Counted from the stretch's first letter, positions 1 through 8,130 are shown. The stretch is 37,049 nucleotides of DNA from an uncultured beta proteobacterium (GCA_903914615.1 CAIWPS010000147.1:1-37049); one strand, 5' to 3'. Numbers and translations are program-made. The notes: a model not told the origin generated them from the sequence alone.

Positions 1-141
1 CGACCTCGCCCTGCATGTTCCGCCACTGGTGATCGTTGATTTTCCCGGCCGCGCGATCGGCCGTGATCTGGTCCAGGCGCGACTGAGCTTCGGAGGCGCC
101 ACCTTGGAAGCGGGTGCCATGGCCCGCCTCGCCGGCAAAGC
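1..141. repeat. Terminal 141-bp direct repeat, left copy (circular-assembly overlap)
   Basis: Bases 1-141 are identical to 36909-37049. Both copies lie inside the scaffold gene, and joining them restores one uninterrupted reading frame. A length of exactly 141 equals a common maximum assembler k-mer, so this most simply marks a circular or circularly permuted molecule rather than a physical terminal repeat. Confidence 0.93.
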
Positions 142-922
142 GGCCCTCCGCGTTGGCGGAGCCCAGCGCGTGCATCATCTTGAGGTAGGCGGTGGTGCCG
201 ATCGCCGTCTCGAGTGCGCGCTGGCTCTCTGGCGTGATGCCAAACTGTTTGGTGGCAAGCTCCCAGCCGCGCGCGGCCAGTGTCGAATTCTCCTGGAACT
301 TGGGGCCCCACTCGCGTTCGAGGTCGAGCACGCCCGCCTCGCTGGCCGCGTCCTCGCGTGCGCGCAGGCTCGCCTCGGCCGCCTGGATGGCAGACTCGTA
401 GCCCTTGACGAGCGCGCTGGCCATGCGCGGTGGCACGCCGTTGGCGTGGAACATCTTCTGAACCTCGGCCGTGAACTCCGGATAGGGGTTGTTCTCCGGC
501 ACCGGCAGCTGGTAGCCGTCCGGCGACTCCGGCACGCCCATGGCCTTGTTCCACGCGGCGCGGCCCACGTCGTCGGGCTTGACCAGGTTGCCCTGCGGGT
601 CGTACTCGTCGCGCGGGATCGGCACGACGTTATGGCCCCGCGTGCGCTCGAGCTCGCGGTAGGACTTGGCGAGCTCGTAGGGGTCCGCGTAGTTCTTGTT
701 CGCTACGAAGTCGCGGACCTCCTTCTGCTCTGGCTTGTCCCAGCCGTTCCAGAACGCGTTGGCGCGGTCCTGAGCGGATCCGGAGCCGGCGGGCGGAGCT
801 CCGCCGGCAGGGACTGCGGGGGCACCAGGCGGCGGAGCTCCGCCCGCGCCTGCGGCCCCAGGTGCTCCGGCGGCAGGGGCAGCGGCAGCGCCACTAAGGA
901 CGTCCGAGGCGGTTCGGCTCAT
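1..922 (-). CDS. Head scaffolding protein (N-terminal 307 codons; gene continues at 36908-36868)
   Basis: The gene reads leftward from ATG at 922, preceded by a GGAGAGAG Shine-Dalgarno. It leaves the window at base 1 and, across the circular junction, ends at TAA 36868-36870, giving 963 nt and 320 aa. The N-terminus is a long Ala/Gly/Pro-rich tail. The middle carries a typical podovirus scaffold region (GVPESPDGYQLPVPE, about residues 127-141), followed by helical, charged sequence and a basic C-terminal helix. Scaffolds of this type assemble with the portal and capsid to form the procapsid and are then lost. It sits between a Bbp19-like gene, which it overlaps by 29 nt, and the capsid gene. 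The assignment rests on the SPDGY-LPVP signature, composition and position. The track ORFs on the other strand here are shadows. Confidence 0.85.
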   Translation of the reverse strand, partial: MSRTASDVLSGAAAAPAAGAPGAAGAGGAPPPGAPAVPAGGAPPAGSGSAQDRANAFWNGWDKPEQKEVRDFVANKNYADPYELAKSYRELERTRGHNVVPIPRDEYDPQGNLVKPDDVGRAAWNKAMGVPESPDGYQLPVPENNPYPEFTAEVQKMFHANGVPPRMASALVKGYESAIQAAEASLRAREDAASEAGVLDLEREWGPKFQENSTLAARGWELATKQFGITPESQRALETAIGTTAYLKMMHALGSANAEGRFAGEAGHGTRFQGGASEAQSRLDQITADRAAGKINDHQWRNMQGEV

Positions 923-1214
923 GGGTCTCTCTCCAGCTGATGGCATCGTTGATGATTTCGAGCATGTCGCGCTGCCCGAGCTTGCGGAACGTCCGCGCTA
1001 TGTCCGTGGCCCCCGCGTCGGTCGTCTCGCACTTGGGCAGCCCACGGCCGGCGAACGTCTCCAGGTAGTGCAGCATGACGTTGCCTTGTGGCGTGCGGGC
1101 CTCCGGAGTGCCAAAGGCCTCGGTAAAGGCCTGGCGGACCTCGCGGCGGTACGCATTGCGCTGCGCCTGCGCGAGCAGGTTGTCAGCTTCAACGGGGCGG
1201 TCCTGGTCAGTCAC
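894..1214 (-). CDS. Bbp19-like small phage protein
   Basis: This is a 106-aa protein. The start is GTG at 1214, with no strong ribosome site and no better alternative before the conserved part. The central stretch GNVMLHYLETFAGRG followed by RKLGQRDMLEIINDAI has the pattern of the Bbp19-like phage domain, a short segment named from Bordetella phage BPP-1 and usually found near portal and scaffold genes. Its function is unknown and a virion or assembly role is inferred from position. The 3' end overlaps the scaffold start by 29 nt, which suggests translational coupling. Confidence 0.7.
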   Translation of the reverse strand: MTDQDRPVEADNLLAQAQRNAYRREVRQAFTEAFGTPEARTPQGNVMLHYLETFAGRGLPKCETTDAGATDIARTFRKLGQRDMLEIINDAISWRETHEPNRLGRP

Positions 1215-1232
1215 AGACCGCAGAGGTTATGT

Positions 1233-1703
1233 CTAGACCCGCGGGGTTGCAAGGGCCATGCGGTGCGCGCGCAGTTCCTCGACGAGTGCGAGCAGGGCCT
1301 TGGCGACGGCGCGGTCCGCCTCGACGTCGGCCGCCTGGTTGGCCAGCACCTTCTGGAGCTCACGCTCCATGGATCCGTGCAGGGCATGCATGGCACCGGT
1401 GACGAGGCCTGACACGTGGGCCGGGTTCTGGCCCTCCTCGAGCGCGGCAAGCCTGCGCTCGTGCTCGTCGATGCGGAAGTGCGCGTCCTCGATGCCGCCA
1501 GCCTTGAGTCCGGGCCGCGGCCGCGGCGCGCGCGCGGGTGGTGGCGGCGGTTCCATGCCGCCACCCATGGCGGCGGGATCGGCTGGCGCGCTGGCGGTGG
1601 GGTTGGGGCCTGGCGCGCCGCCGGCGAGGGTGAGCGGGTTGTTGCCGCCGAGGGTGAGCTCACCGGAGTTAGGGCCCGAATCGAGGGGGGGCATGCGGCT
1701 CAT
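1233..1703 (-). CDS. Hypothetical protein, Pro-rich N-terminus with helical C-terminus
   Basis: This is a 156-aa protein between the FN3-like gene (2 nt upstream) and the Bbp19-like gene. Residues 1-70 are Pro/Gly/Ala-rich with a PPPPPAR stretch and look disordered. From about residue 72 the protein is helical and charged (DEHERRLAALEEG and onward), consistent with a short coiled coil. It is not recognised as a family. Co-transcription with portal and scaffold suggests a head-assembly or virion accessory role. A second in-frame ATG three codons in is an equally possible start. Confidence 0.7.
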   Translation of the reverse strand: MSRMPPLDSGPNSGELTLGGNNPLTLAGGAPGPNPTASAPADPAAMGGGMEPPPPPARAPRPRPGLKAGGIEDAHFRIDEHERRLAALEEGQNPAHVSGLVTGAMHALHGSMERELQKVLANQAADVEADRAVAKALLALVEELRAHRMALATPRV

Positions 1704-1705
1704 GG

Positions 1706-2065
1706 TCAGCTGTCCACGTTGGGGAAGGGGAAGGGGCGGCGCATGGGGGTCACGAGCATGACGGAGTTGGGGGACATCGTGACCGTCGCCGGCAGGGAGC
1801 TTGCGATTTCCACGCCGGCCAGGACCGCCGTCACGTTGAGCGTGTAGGTGCCTGGCGCGGTCTTAACGCCCGTGCTCGAGTTGTAGCTGGCCTCGGTCAG
1901 TCCGGTGACGGTCGCCCGGCGGCCACTGGCCACGTTCTGGTTGAGCGCGCCGTTGACGTAGACGTTGTAGCTGGTCGGGACCGAGGCCGGGAACTCCTGC
2001 CAGGCGAGTTGCAGCGCGCCGTTGCCCGCGTCGTAGACGTCCAGCTTGCGTGACGCGTAGGTCAT
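1706..2065 (-). CDS. Fibronectin type III-like small protein
   Basis: This is a 119-aa protein whose ATG at 2065 overlaps the portal stop (ATGA). The sequence follows an FN3-type beta sandwich: a strand with an LAWQ core, SYNVYVNG, the turn RRATVTGL, then PGTYTLNVTAV. FN3-like modules are common on phage virion surfaces, where they are thought to aid weak binding to carbohydrates. Here the domain is a stand-alone gene between portal and scaffold genes, so a head or neck decoration role is inferred. The longer same-frame track ORF upstream is a shadow of the portal gene. Confidence 0.68.
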   Translation of the reverse strand: MTYASRKLDVYDAGNGALQLAWQEFPASVPTSYNVYVNGALNQNVASGRRATVTGLTEASYNSSTGVKTAPGTYTLNVTAVLAGVEIASSLPATVTMSPNSVMLVTPMRRPFPFPNVDS

Positions 2066-3726
2066 GCCGCATTGGGCACGGACGGCGCGCCGGGTGAGCC
2101 GCCAGCCTGGCTCGCCAGTTGCGCGGCGCTGGCGAGTTTCTGGACACCGGCGGCCACCTGCGGCGCCTGCGCGGCGGCGGCGGACTGCTGCTGTTGCTGC
2201 GCGGCCTGCTCGAGCAGGTCCTGCACCTGCTCCTCGGAGCGCAGGAGCTTCGCGGGGCAGCCGCGGATGTTGGCCATTTCGCGGGCCGCGTCGTGGAAGT
2301 CCAGCGTAAAGAGCACGGTCTTGTCGAGGTTGGCCATCTGCGCGAGGTCGGCCACGGTGTTCATGATGGCAGTGCCCTCCTCGGCGCGCATCGCGCGGGC
2401 CAGGGGGCTTGTGTAGATCACGCACAGGCCGCGGCCGGAGCGCTTGAGTGGGTCCGGCACGGGGGGCAGCTGGCCCGCATCCATGAGCAGCTGGAATTCC
2501 CGGTGAACGATGGGGCCCAGGAATTCGGACTGCTGCCGGCCCATGGCGGGTGCGATGAGCTCGCCCTTTTCCTGAGCGCGCAGCAGCGCCTCGGTGGCGG
2601 TCATGTTGGGGTTGTCGACGAGAATCTGAAACAGCGTATTGAGGAAGGTGTCGCGGATGGTCGCGCGGGTATCGCCCTGGATTTCCTTGCCGACATCGAA
2701 CCGGCCCTTGCTCTCGAACGCGATCGCGAGCGGCTTGCCGTCCTGGCTGACCATGCCGTAATTCGCGGCACCCGCGCGCTGGTTGAACGGCGATATGACG
2801 CTGTCCTCGGCGAGCAGTACGGGCGGGTCCAGCGCCTTCTGGCCCGCGCGGAGCACGGTCTTGACGAGCTCGTTGGCGGTGCGGATGTCCGCGAGCGCGG
2901 ACTGGCCAGGGCCACGCCCGTAATGCTCGCGGGGTGCTACGCGGTAGCGGCCGATGCCGATGGGCCAGGACCTGTAGCCGGCGCGCTCGAGCACCGACTT
3001 GTCGCCCAGGTAGACGTACCAGCACTCGAAGCGCATGCCACGTGGCCCCATGGCGCCAGGCTCGTGCTCCGGGTTGGTCTTGGTGACGTGCAGGAACTCG
3101 AACTCCTGGTAGGGGTCGCCGGAAGCGAACGCGCGCGCGATCGGCGCCGGCACGTGCTCCACGCCGCCCCAATGGTCGATGGCTTGCTTTGCGGTGTAGC
3201 GGAATTTCCGGTCGACGCGGTCGATGACGCCGCAGTGATTCGGGGCCCAGCAGATTTCGGACAGCGGCAGCGCGCGGTAGCGCAGGTTACGGCCAGGGAC
3301 CTCGTCGACGAACAGGGCATCGTTGCCGAACGCGCCGAGCGACATGTAGCACTCATCGGTCTGGCTCGCGAAGTTGGCTTCGGGATGGTAGCGGCAGGCG
3401 AACATTATCTTGGTGCACTGGTCGAGCCACCGCGCGATCGCCGGTGACTCGTCGAGCTCCGGATCGCCGGTCGAGAGCTTGTGCCACAGGCCACTGCGTG
3501 GCGTGAGCATGGCTTCCATCGCGGCGGCGAAGCGCTCGTTTGCGGTGATGGCGGTGGAGTCGAAAACGCGGGTATTGCGGTTCACGCCCTGCGCGTACTC
3601 GCCAATGAAGTTGTCCCAGGCGGGCATGATGTATTGCGCCGAGACGTTCCACAGGCTGCGGAAGTTTGCCTGTTTCTGCCACAGGGCCTCGTGCTCGCGG
3701 GCCAGCTGCGCGCCTTCTTCGCTCAT
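2062..3726 (-). CDS. Portal protein (head-to-tail connector)
   Basis: This is a 554-aa protein with the hallmarks of the podovirus head-to-tail connecting family (T7 gp8 type): an N-terminal helical segment with YIMPAWDNF, then TRVFDSTAITANERFAAAM and LTPRSGLWHKL, and a Gln/Ala-rich C-terminal helical tail (QQQQSAAAAQA) of the kind that forms the portal barrel. It forms the dodecameric vertex through which terminase packages DNA. Length is normal for the family. The ATG at 3726 overlaps the upstream gene's TAA (TAATG), and the stop overlaps the FN3-like gene. Antisense ORFs across this gene are high-GC shadows. Confidence 0.93.
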   Translation of the reverse strand: MSEEGAQLAREHEALWQKQANFRSLWNVSAQYIMPAWDNFIGEYAQGVNRNTRVFDSTAITANERFAAAMEAMLTPRSGLWHKLSTGDPELDESPAIARWLDQCTKIMFACRYHPEANFASQTDECYMSLGAFGNDALFVDEVPGRNLRYRALPLSEICWAPNHCGVIDRVDRKFRYTAKQAIDHWGGVEHVPAPIARAFASGDPYQEFEFLHVTKTNPEHEPGAMGPRGMRFECWYVYLGDKSVLERAGYRSWPIGIGRYRVAPREHYGRGPGQSALADIRTANELVKTVLRAGQKALDPPVLLAEDSVISPFNQRAGAANYGMVSQDGKPLAIAFESKGRFDVGKEIQGDTRATIRDTFLNTLFQILVDNPNMTATEALLRAQEKGELIAPAMGRQQSEFLGPIVHREFQLLMDAGQLPPVPDPLKRSGRGLCVIYTSPLARAMRAEEGTAIMNTVADLAQMANLDKTVLFTLDFHDAAREMANIRGCPAKLLRSEEQVQDLLEQAAQQQQQSAAAAQAPQVAAGVQKLASAAQLASQAGGSPGAPSVPNAA

Positions 3727-4001
3727 TAGTGCAATGCCTTGATGGGGGCCATCGCCAGCCCGTAGACGTGGAAGGCCTCGAGCACGGGCCAGGGGTTGCC
3801 GCGTTTGCGGGCCTCGTGGCAGTCCGCGATGAGGAGCTCGTGGTTGGCGACGATGCCAAAGCCGCCGGCTTCAATGTAGTCCAGGACCTCCAGCGCCTCG
3901 GCCTCCGAGAGCGTGACGGCAAAGGTGCTCAGCTGGTAGCCGGTGCGCACCGCGTAGTCGCGCAGTACCTGCGCTTTCTCGAGCGCGGCGGGGGCCTGCA
4001 T
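3726..4001 (-). CDS. Hypothetical protein between terminase and portal genes
   Basis: This is a 91-aa protein. The ATG at 4001 is used because it forms a TGATG overlap with the upstream gene; a GTG one codon earlier is possible. The sequence looks globular alpha/beta and contains AVTLSEAEALEVLDYIEAGG and LIADCHEARKRGNPWPVLEA. No family is recognised and no membrane segment or signal is seen. Its position between terL and portal suggests a packaging or head-assembly accessory. Confidence 0.72.
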   Translation of the reverse strand: MQAPAALEKAQVLRDYAVRTGYQLSTFAVTLSEAEALEVLDYIEAGGFGIVANHELLIADCHEARKRGNPWPVLEAFHVYGLAMAPIKALH

Positions 4002-4288
4002 CACGTGCCCAGCTGCGTGCGGCCGGTGACGCTGGCGCCGTTGGAGGAGTTGGACGCGCCGGCGAAGATGGTGGAGAGCACGCCGCGCCTGGCGCGCAGC
4101 TGGTCGGCCGTGGTCTGGGAGGCGTTGAGGGCCGCGTTGGGGTCCACGGTCGGGGGCGGTGGGACGTTCTGCGCGGGTGAAAACCCGAACGTCGAGCGCA
4201 GGTTATCGCGTTCGCTATCCCAGTTCCGGCCCGGCTTCCAGGGCTGGAAGGAGTTACCGACGTCCTGCTTTACGCGGTTGAAAGACAC
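4001..4288 (-). CDS. Small conserved-type phage protein downstream of terL
   Basis: This is a 95-aa protein with a GTG start at 4288 preceded by GGAGG eight bases upstream. It has a Pro-rich linker (PPPPTVDPNAA) followed by a helix ending RARRGVLSTIFAG. That C-terminal pattern (short helix, double Arg, hydrophobic patch) recurs in small proteins next to portal genes of podoviruses, whose function is generally unknown. The 52 bp upstream, to the terL stop, contain short GC-rich inverted repeats but no clear terminator. Confidence 0.7.
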   Translation of the reverse strand: MSFNRVKQDVGNSFQPWKPGRNWDSERDNLRSTFGFSPAQNVPPPPTVDPNAALNASQTTADQLRARRGVLSTIFAGASNSSNGASVTGRTQLGT

Positions 4289-4340
4289 GAGGGGGCCCTC
4301 CCGGATGGTGCCCGGAGGGTCGCGCAGCCGGCCGGCACAA

Positions 4341-5879
4341 TCAAGTCAGGGTGTAGGCGGGGCGGGTGCGGCCACGGGCGGACAGGGGGCCATTGATGAC
4401 GACGCGGCCCTCGCCGGTGCCGAGCATGCGGTACTGGTCTGCCTCGCACACGTGCGATACCTGGTTTTTCTCCGGTGTGGAGTGGTAGCGCTCGTCGCCC
4501 AGGACCTGGATGCGCTTGAAGCGGTATTGCCCGGACATCCCGCGGCGCAGGGTGGGCACGGCCGTGGGGTGTATCTGGTAGCCCGCCTCGCCGTCGATCA
4601 GCCGGGCCATGGCCTGCTTGTGGGCCTCCTGGCGCACGGTCGTGGAGTTGGTCTGCGCGGGCCGGGCATTGATGCCGTTGGCCTGGAGGATCTTGAAGCA
4701 CGTGATTTCATCGTCGGCCTGCGCGGCCGCGGAGCCGGCGGGGTCGCCGGTGATGGTGCCTATGTCGAATTGCGAGCAGTACTGGTTGAGGAAGCCCTTG
4801 AGCACGTCCGCGAACTGTTTGGCGCCCATGTGCTCCGTGACGACTTCCCAGCGCACGCGGTGGATGCCGGTAAACGAGCGCTGGCCAATGGTGGCAGCAG
4901 GGGTGAGCCCGAAGTCGATGCCGATGTCGATGGGCAGGCGGGTATTGAGCTCGAACTCACGCACGTGCAGGTACTCGCGGAACTCCGGATAGACGGGGCG
5001 GCCATCCTGCACAAACCCGTATTCGCCGCGGATGTAGACCTTGCGCCATTCGTCGGACTTGCCGGCCGAGAGCTTGGCGTAGTAGTCGCGGGGCAGGTTC
5101 GGGAGGTTCTCGGCGTCGGGGCTGTTGGCGTCGGGCTGCGCGAAGAACTCGAACAGCGGCTGCCGCTTGCCGAGCAGGCCCGCGTCGCGCATTTCGGCCT
5201 CGGCGCGCTTCACCGAGCCGACCATTTCCGCATTGCGCTGGGTGCTGGTGTCCTGCTCTGCGAGCACGTACCACCAGTGATCGACCTCCGGCGGGTTGGT
5301 GTCCATGATGATCTGCGGATTGACGCAGCCGCCATCGCGCACGGGTGGGAACCGGCCGACGCGGCCGGTGAGGCCGTCGATGACCTCCTTGGCGATTTCG
5401 CGGGCCTCGTTGATCCACGCGGCGGTGATTTCGAGCGAGAGCACCTTCTTGACGTCCGCCGGCCGATCGAGCGCGAGGAAGATGACCTCCATGTCGAGGC
5501 CCGGCGCGGCCCTGGTGCCAGCGATGCGGATGTGGTGCGTGGGTGGCCCCTGGCTGACCCAATGGCCGAGCGTGTCTGGAATCCACTGGTGCCAGGTCTT
5601 GATGGTCGTCGTCTTGAGCTCGCTGTAGGTGTTGCGCACGACGAGGAAGCGCGAGCGGCGCACGTGGTCTTTCTGGACCGGCTGCTCGAGGGCCTTGAGG
5701 AGCAGTTTCATGACGCAGCCCGTTGACTTGCCGGAGCCGAGGGGTCCCCGGATGCCGGTCACGAAGGATTCCGAGCGCAGCAGCTTGTCGACGGTGGGGC
5801 CGGGGCTCACGTAGTTGAACGTGGGGGCCAGCGCGTTTTTCTGCTCGTCAGCCACGGTGCGTGAGCCTGCGGTGCGCAT
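4341..5879 (-). CDS. terL: Terminase large subunit (packaging ATPase and nuclease)
   Basis: This is a 512-aa protein. The N-terminal ATPase has a Walker A at residues 45-52 (GPLGSGKS), and a Walker B-like strand with the catalytic acid lies in ITAAWINEAREI. The C-terminal RNase H-like nuclease is marked by DIGIDFGLTPAATIGQ and TGDPAGSA, which supply the metal-binding aspartates. It drives DNA translocation into the procapsid and cuts the concatemer. ATG at 5879 gives a 32-nt overlap with the preceding small gene. A GTG at 5855, near that gene's stop, is a credible alternative start. The neighbouring terS and portal support the call. Confidence 0.95.
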   Translation of the reverse strand: MRTAGSRTVADEQKNALAPTFNYVSPGPTVDKLLRSESFVTGIRGPLGSGKSTGCVMKLLLKALEQPVQKDHVRRSRFLVVRNTYSELKTTTIKTWHQWIPDTLGHWVSQGPPTHHIRIAGTRAAPGLDMEVIFLALDRPADVKKVLSLEITAAWINEAREIAKEVIDGLTGRVGRFPPVRDGGCVNPQIIMDTNPPEVDHWWYVLAEQDTSTQRNAEMVGSVKRAEAEMRDAGLLGKRQPLFEFFAQPDANSPDAENLPNLPRDYYAKLSAGKSDEWRKVYIRGEYGFVQDGRPVYPEFREYLHVREFELNTRLPIDIGIDFGLTPAATIGQRSFTGIHRVRWEVVTEHMGAKQFADVLKGFLNQYCSQFDIGTITGDPAGSAAAQADDEITCFKILQANGINARPAQTNSTTVRQEAHKQAMARLIDGEAGYQIHPTAVPTLRRGMSGQYRFKRIQVLGDERYHSTPEKNQVSHVCEADQYRMLGTGEGRVVINGPLSARGRTRPAYTLT

Positions 5880-6045
5880 CGACGCGCGCAGCGCGGTAGG
5901 CCCAGCCGGCGCGCACGAGCTCGCGCTCCGCCTCGATAAAGGCGGGACTGGTCATGTCCGTGCGGGCATCGAGCCAGGTGTCCAGTCGCTCGACGACGTC
6001 GCGCAGCAGCGCTATCTCGTGGCGCATGGGGCCTGGCTGTCTCAT
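5848..6045 (-). CDS. Small hypothetical protein between terS and terL
   Basis: This is a 65-aa predicted helical, Arg-rich protein (LRDVVERLDTWLDAR, FIEAERELVRAGW). It fills the gap between the terminase subunits, 7 nt after terS and overlapping terL. Its internal ATG at codon 7 is an alternative start. It is not recognised as a family. Location suggests a packaging accessory. Confidence 0.62.
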   Translation of the reverse strand: MRQPGPMRHEIALLRDVVERLDTWLDARTDMTSPAFIEAERELVRAGWAYRAARVDAHRRLTHRG

Positions 6046-6052
6046 GTGACGG

Positions 6053-6604
6053 TCACCGGATGGCCTTGCCGTCAGAGGCGGCGATGTTGATCGTCAGGGT
6101 GCCCCCCTGGCCGGGGTCTATCTGCTTGCGCAGGCCCAGCAGGTCGGAGGCGAGCGTGAGCGCGGCCACCTTGGAGTAGCGCTTCATCTTGGACACGGTG
6201 CCGATGGCGACGCCGTCGACGCGTGTCTCGTCCATCTCAAGGCTCGCAATCAGGGCCCGCTGGTCGCGCGTGAGCTCGTGGGGCCGCTTGAGCGCGCCAC
6301 TGGCGTCATACAGGTCGCCCAGGTCGCCGAACGCCAGGAGCGCGACCTCGCGGGTGACGTTCTCGGCGGTGAGCGACAGCCGATCGAGCATGCGCGCCTG
6401 CCGGCTCGCAATATCGGCCGCGACGCTAGGGATAGCCAGCAGGCGGCTTCCCGTGACGCCCAGGGCCTTTGGCGTGCCCGTGTAGCCGGCGCGCTTTGCG
6501 GCGCCCGTGGCGTTGAGGTCGATCACGTACTCCGCGGCGAATAATTTCCGCCGGGATTCGGATTTGGTTTCCACCTTGCGCTTAGGGTGCGGCTTCTTGG
6601 CCAT
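6053..6604 (-). CDS. terS: Terminase small subunit
   Basis: This is a 183-aa protein of the Terminase_2 type. A basic N-terminus is followed by RRKLFAAEYVIDLNATGAAKRAGY, the helix-turn-helix that recognises the packaging site, then a central oligomerisation helix (ASRQARMLDRLSLTAENVTREVALLAFGDL) and a C-terminal beta hairpin (GTLTINIAA). It selects the phage genome and hands it to TerL. The ATG at 6604 lies only 24 nt after the integrase stop, and the ribosome site is weak. Confidence 0.9.
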   Translation of the reverse strand: MAKKPHPKRKVETKSESRRKLFAAEYVIDLNATGAAKRAGYTGTPKALGVTGSRLLAIPSVAADIASRQARMLDRLSLTAENVTREVALLAFGDLGDLYDASGALKRPHELTRDQRALIASLEMDETRVDGVAIGTVSKMKRYSKVAALTLASDLLGLRKQIDPGQGGTLTINIAASDGKAIR

Positions 6605-6628
6605 CTGTTAGTCCGTATGTTTGCAACG

Positions 6629-7822
6629 TCAGTTAGCGGGAGAGCCGGTAGATGCAGGCCCGGAAATTATCGCGTCCCCGCAAACCCGCGCTTTCGCGGA
6701 GGGGATTAATTCCCCGGCAATTCGCACTCCCTGCTGCTTGAGGTCCTGGTTGGTGTGGGCATAGACCATGGTCTGGCGCAGGGTGGAGTGGCGCAGGATC
6801 GCCTGGACGGTGGGGGCACCGACGCCGGCGGCAAATAATCGGGTGGCGAGTCCGTGGCGAAAGGCATGGAAGCCGGCGCGGGGGATGCCCAGCGCCTTGA
6901 GGAGCGGGTGCAGGGTGTACTGGCGGATGTAGTCCGCCTCCCACGGGCGGCCGTTGCGGTGGCGGAAGATGAGCTCTCCCACGAGGGTGCCGTCATCGTG
7001 CGCCGCGAGGTACCCGGCGAGGCCGATGGCGAGGTCTGGGGCCATGGGTACGGCACTGACGGAGGCGGCGGTCTTGCAGGCATGGAGCTCGCCGCGGGTG
7101 GCGCTGCGCCGGACGTGCAGGAGGTTTTGCTCGTGGTCGATGTCAGCCCAGCGCAGGCCCAGGGCCTCGCCGATCCGCAGGCCCGCGTAGGCCAGAACGG
7201 CGAACAGCAGGCGCGGCAGGCCCTGCGAGTGCTCGAGGATGCGTGCGACGTCCTCCGGGCTGAAACAGCGGTAGGCGACGAGCTCGCGGTTCTGGCGCGG
7301 GTAGAGCAGGACGCCGACGGGGATGGGCCGGCAGGCGAGGCCCTCGCTGGTGGCGCGCTTGAGCATGAGGCGCAGGAGCGCGATGTTGCTGCGCACGGTG
7401 GAGGGTGCCAGGCCCTCGCGGCCGAGCGTGGTGATGAGGTCCTGCACGAGCCGCGTGCTGAAGTCATCGAGCCAGGTGTCGCGCAGGTGGGGGAGCAGGT
7501 GCGAGTTGAGCCGGCTGCGGACAGTTACGGCGGTCTGGGGGCGCACGAGGCCCTCGACGTAGCGGTTGAGGTATTCGGCGGCGTAGCGGCCAAAGGTCAC
7601 GCGTGAGCCGATGGGGCGGGTGCCGGCGCCGGTGTTGGCGAGCAGGCGGTCCGCCTCGGCACGGGCGGCCTGGCGGGTGCGCAGTTCCGAGCGGGGCCCG
7701 ACGCGCAGGCGGACGGAGGGACGAGCGCCACCCGTCGCGTCAGGCTCCCCCCGGAGGGTCAGGACCCACTGGCGCCCTTCCAGGCGGAGGGCTCCGCGCT
7801 GGCGCCGGCGCCGGGGTTCCAT
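6629..7822 (-). CDS. int: Tyrosine site-specific integrase
   Basis: This is a 397-aa protein with a complete tyrosine-recombinase active site: R216 (GLRIGEALGLRW), K250 (HACKTAAS), H319 and R322 (HAFRHG), H345 (RHSTLRQTM) and nucleophile Y354 (MVYAHT). Upstream lies a SAM-like core-binding domain (about residues 75-165, TFGRYAAEYLNRY onward) and a basic N-terminal arm-type region. It would insert the phage chromosome at a host attachment site. Oddly, it sits in the same leftward operon as the terminase genes, one base after the preceding gene and 24 bp before terS, with no promoter or excisionase of its own visible. Confidence 0.95.
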   Translation of the reverse strand: MEPRRRRQRGALRLEGRQWVLTLRGEPDATGGARPSVRLRVGPRSELRTRQAARAEADRLLANTGAGTRPIGSRVTFGRYAAEYLNRYVEGLVRPQTAVTVRSRLNSHLLPHLRDTWLDDFSTRLVQDLITTLGREGLAPSTVRSNIALLRLMLKRATSEGLACRPIPVGVLLYPRQNRELVAYRCFSPEDVARILEHSQGLPRLLFAVLAYAGLRIGEALGLRWADIDHEQNLLHVRRSATRGELHACKTAASVSAVPMAPDLAIGLAGYLAAHDDGTLVGELIFRHRNGRPWEADYIRQYTLHPLLKALGIPRAGFHAFRHGLATRLFAAGVGAPTVQAILRHSTLRQTMVYAHTNQDLKQQGVRIAGELIPSAKARVCGDAIISGPASTGSPAN

Positions 7823-7823
7823 G

Positions 7824-8129
7824 TCAGGTGTCGTCGTCCTGGTAGGCCTTCATGCCGACGACTTCGGCCGCGGTGCGGCGGCGTTTCTCGGCGGGCTTCT
7901 CGCCCAGGCGCGTGCCGCGCTCCTTCATCGGCGAGCGGTCTGCCGGCATGCGTGCCTTCTCGTGCCGCTCGCGGCCTTTGGTGGCCATGCTGGCCATGCG
8001 CTTGTCGCCATACTTGCGGCGGCCGATGTAGGCTGCGAGCGCGCCGGGATTGGTCACGCCCGGTCGGTGCGAGAGCTTGCCCTCCATGGCCTTGAACCGG
8101 CCGCCGCCGCCGGGCTTCATGCTGTCCAT
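7824..8129 (-). CDS. Conserved-type small basic phage protein
   Basis: This is a 101-aa highly basic protein. The N-terminal pattern GGRFKAMEGKLSHRPGVTNP then ALAAYIGRRKYG matches a motif (G-R-F, PGV-NP-AL-A-IGR-KYG) seen in many small uncharacterised phage proteins. The C-terminal half is Lys/Arg-rich and probably disordered. Function is unknown; nucleic-acid binding is plausible from charge only. It ends one base before the integrase start. Confidence 0.7.
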   Translation of the reverse strand: MDSMKPGGGGRFKAMEGKLSHRPGVTNPGALAAYIGRRKYGDKRMASMATKGRERHEKARMPADRSPMKERGTRLGEKPAEKRRRTAAEVVGMKAYQDDDT

Positions 8130-8130
8130 G

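Noticed and set aside
29-940. 303-aa plus-strand ORF over the scaffold gene
   Set aside because: It ends in low-complexity Ser/Gly/Arg sequence and opposes a well-supported scaffold protein.
2119-3447. 442-aa plus-strand ORF opposite the portal gene
   Set aside because: It is a high-GC antisense shadow; the portal frame on the minus strand has clear family motifs and sensible codon use.
3666-5726. 686-aa plus-strand ORF opposite terminase and neighbours
   Set aside because: Antisense shadow; the terminase motifs are on the other strand.
6605-6660. tRNA-like attachment core next to the integrase
   Set aside because: The segment shows fragments resembling a D-arm but no T-loop consensus or acceptor stem, so no att site or tRNA is claimed.
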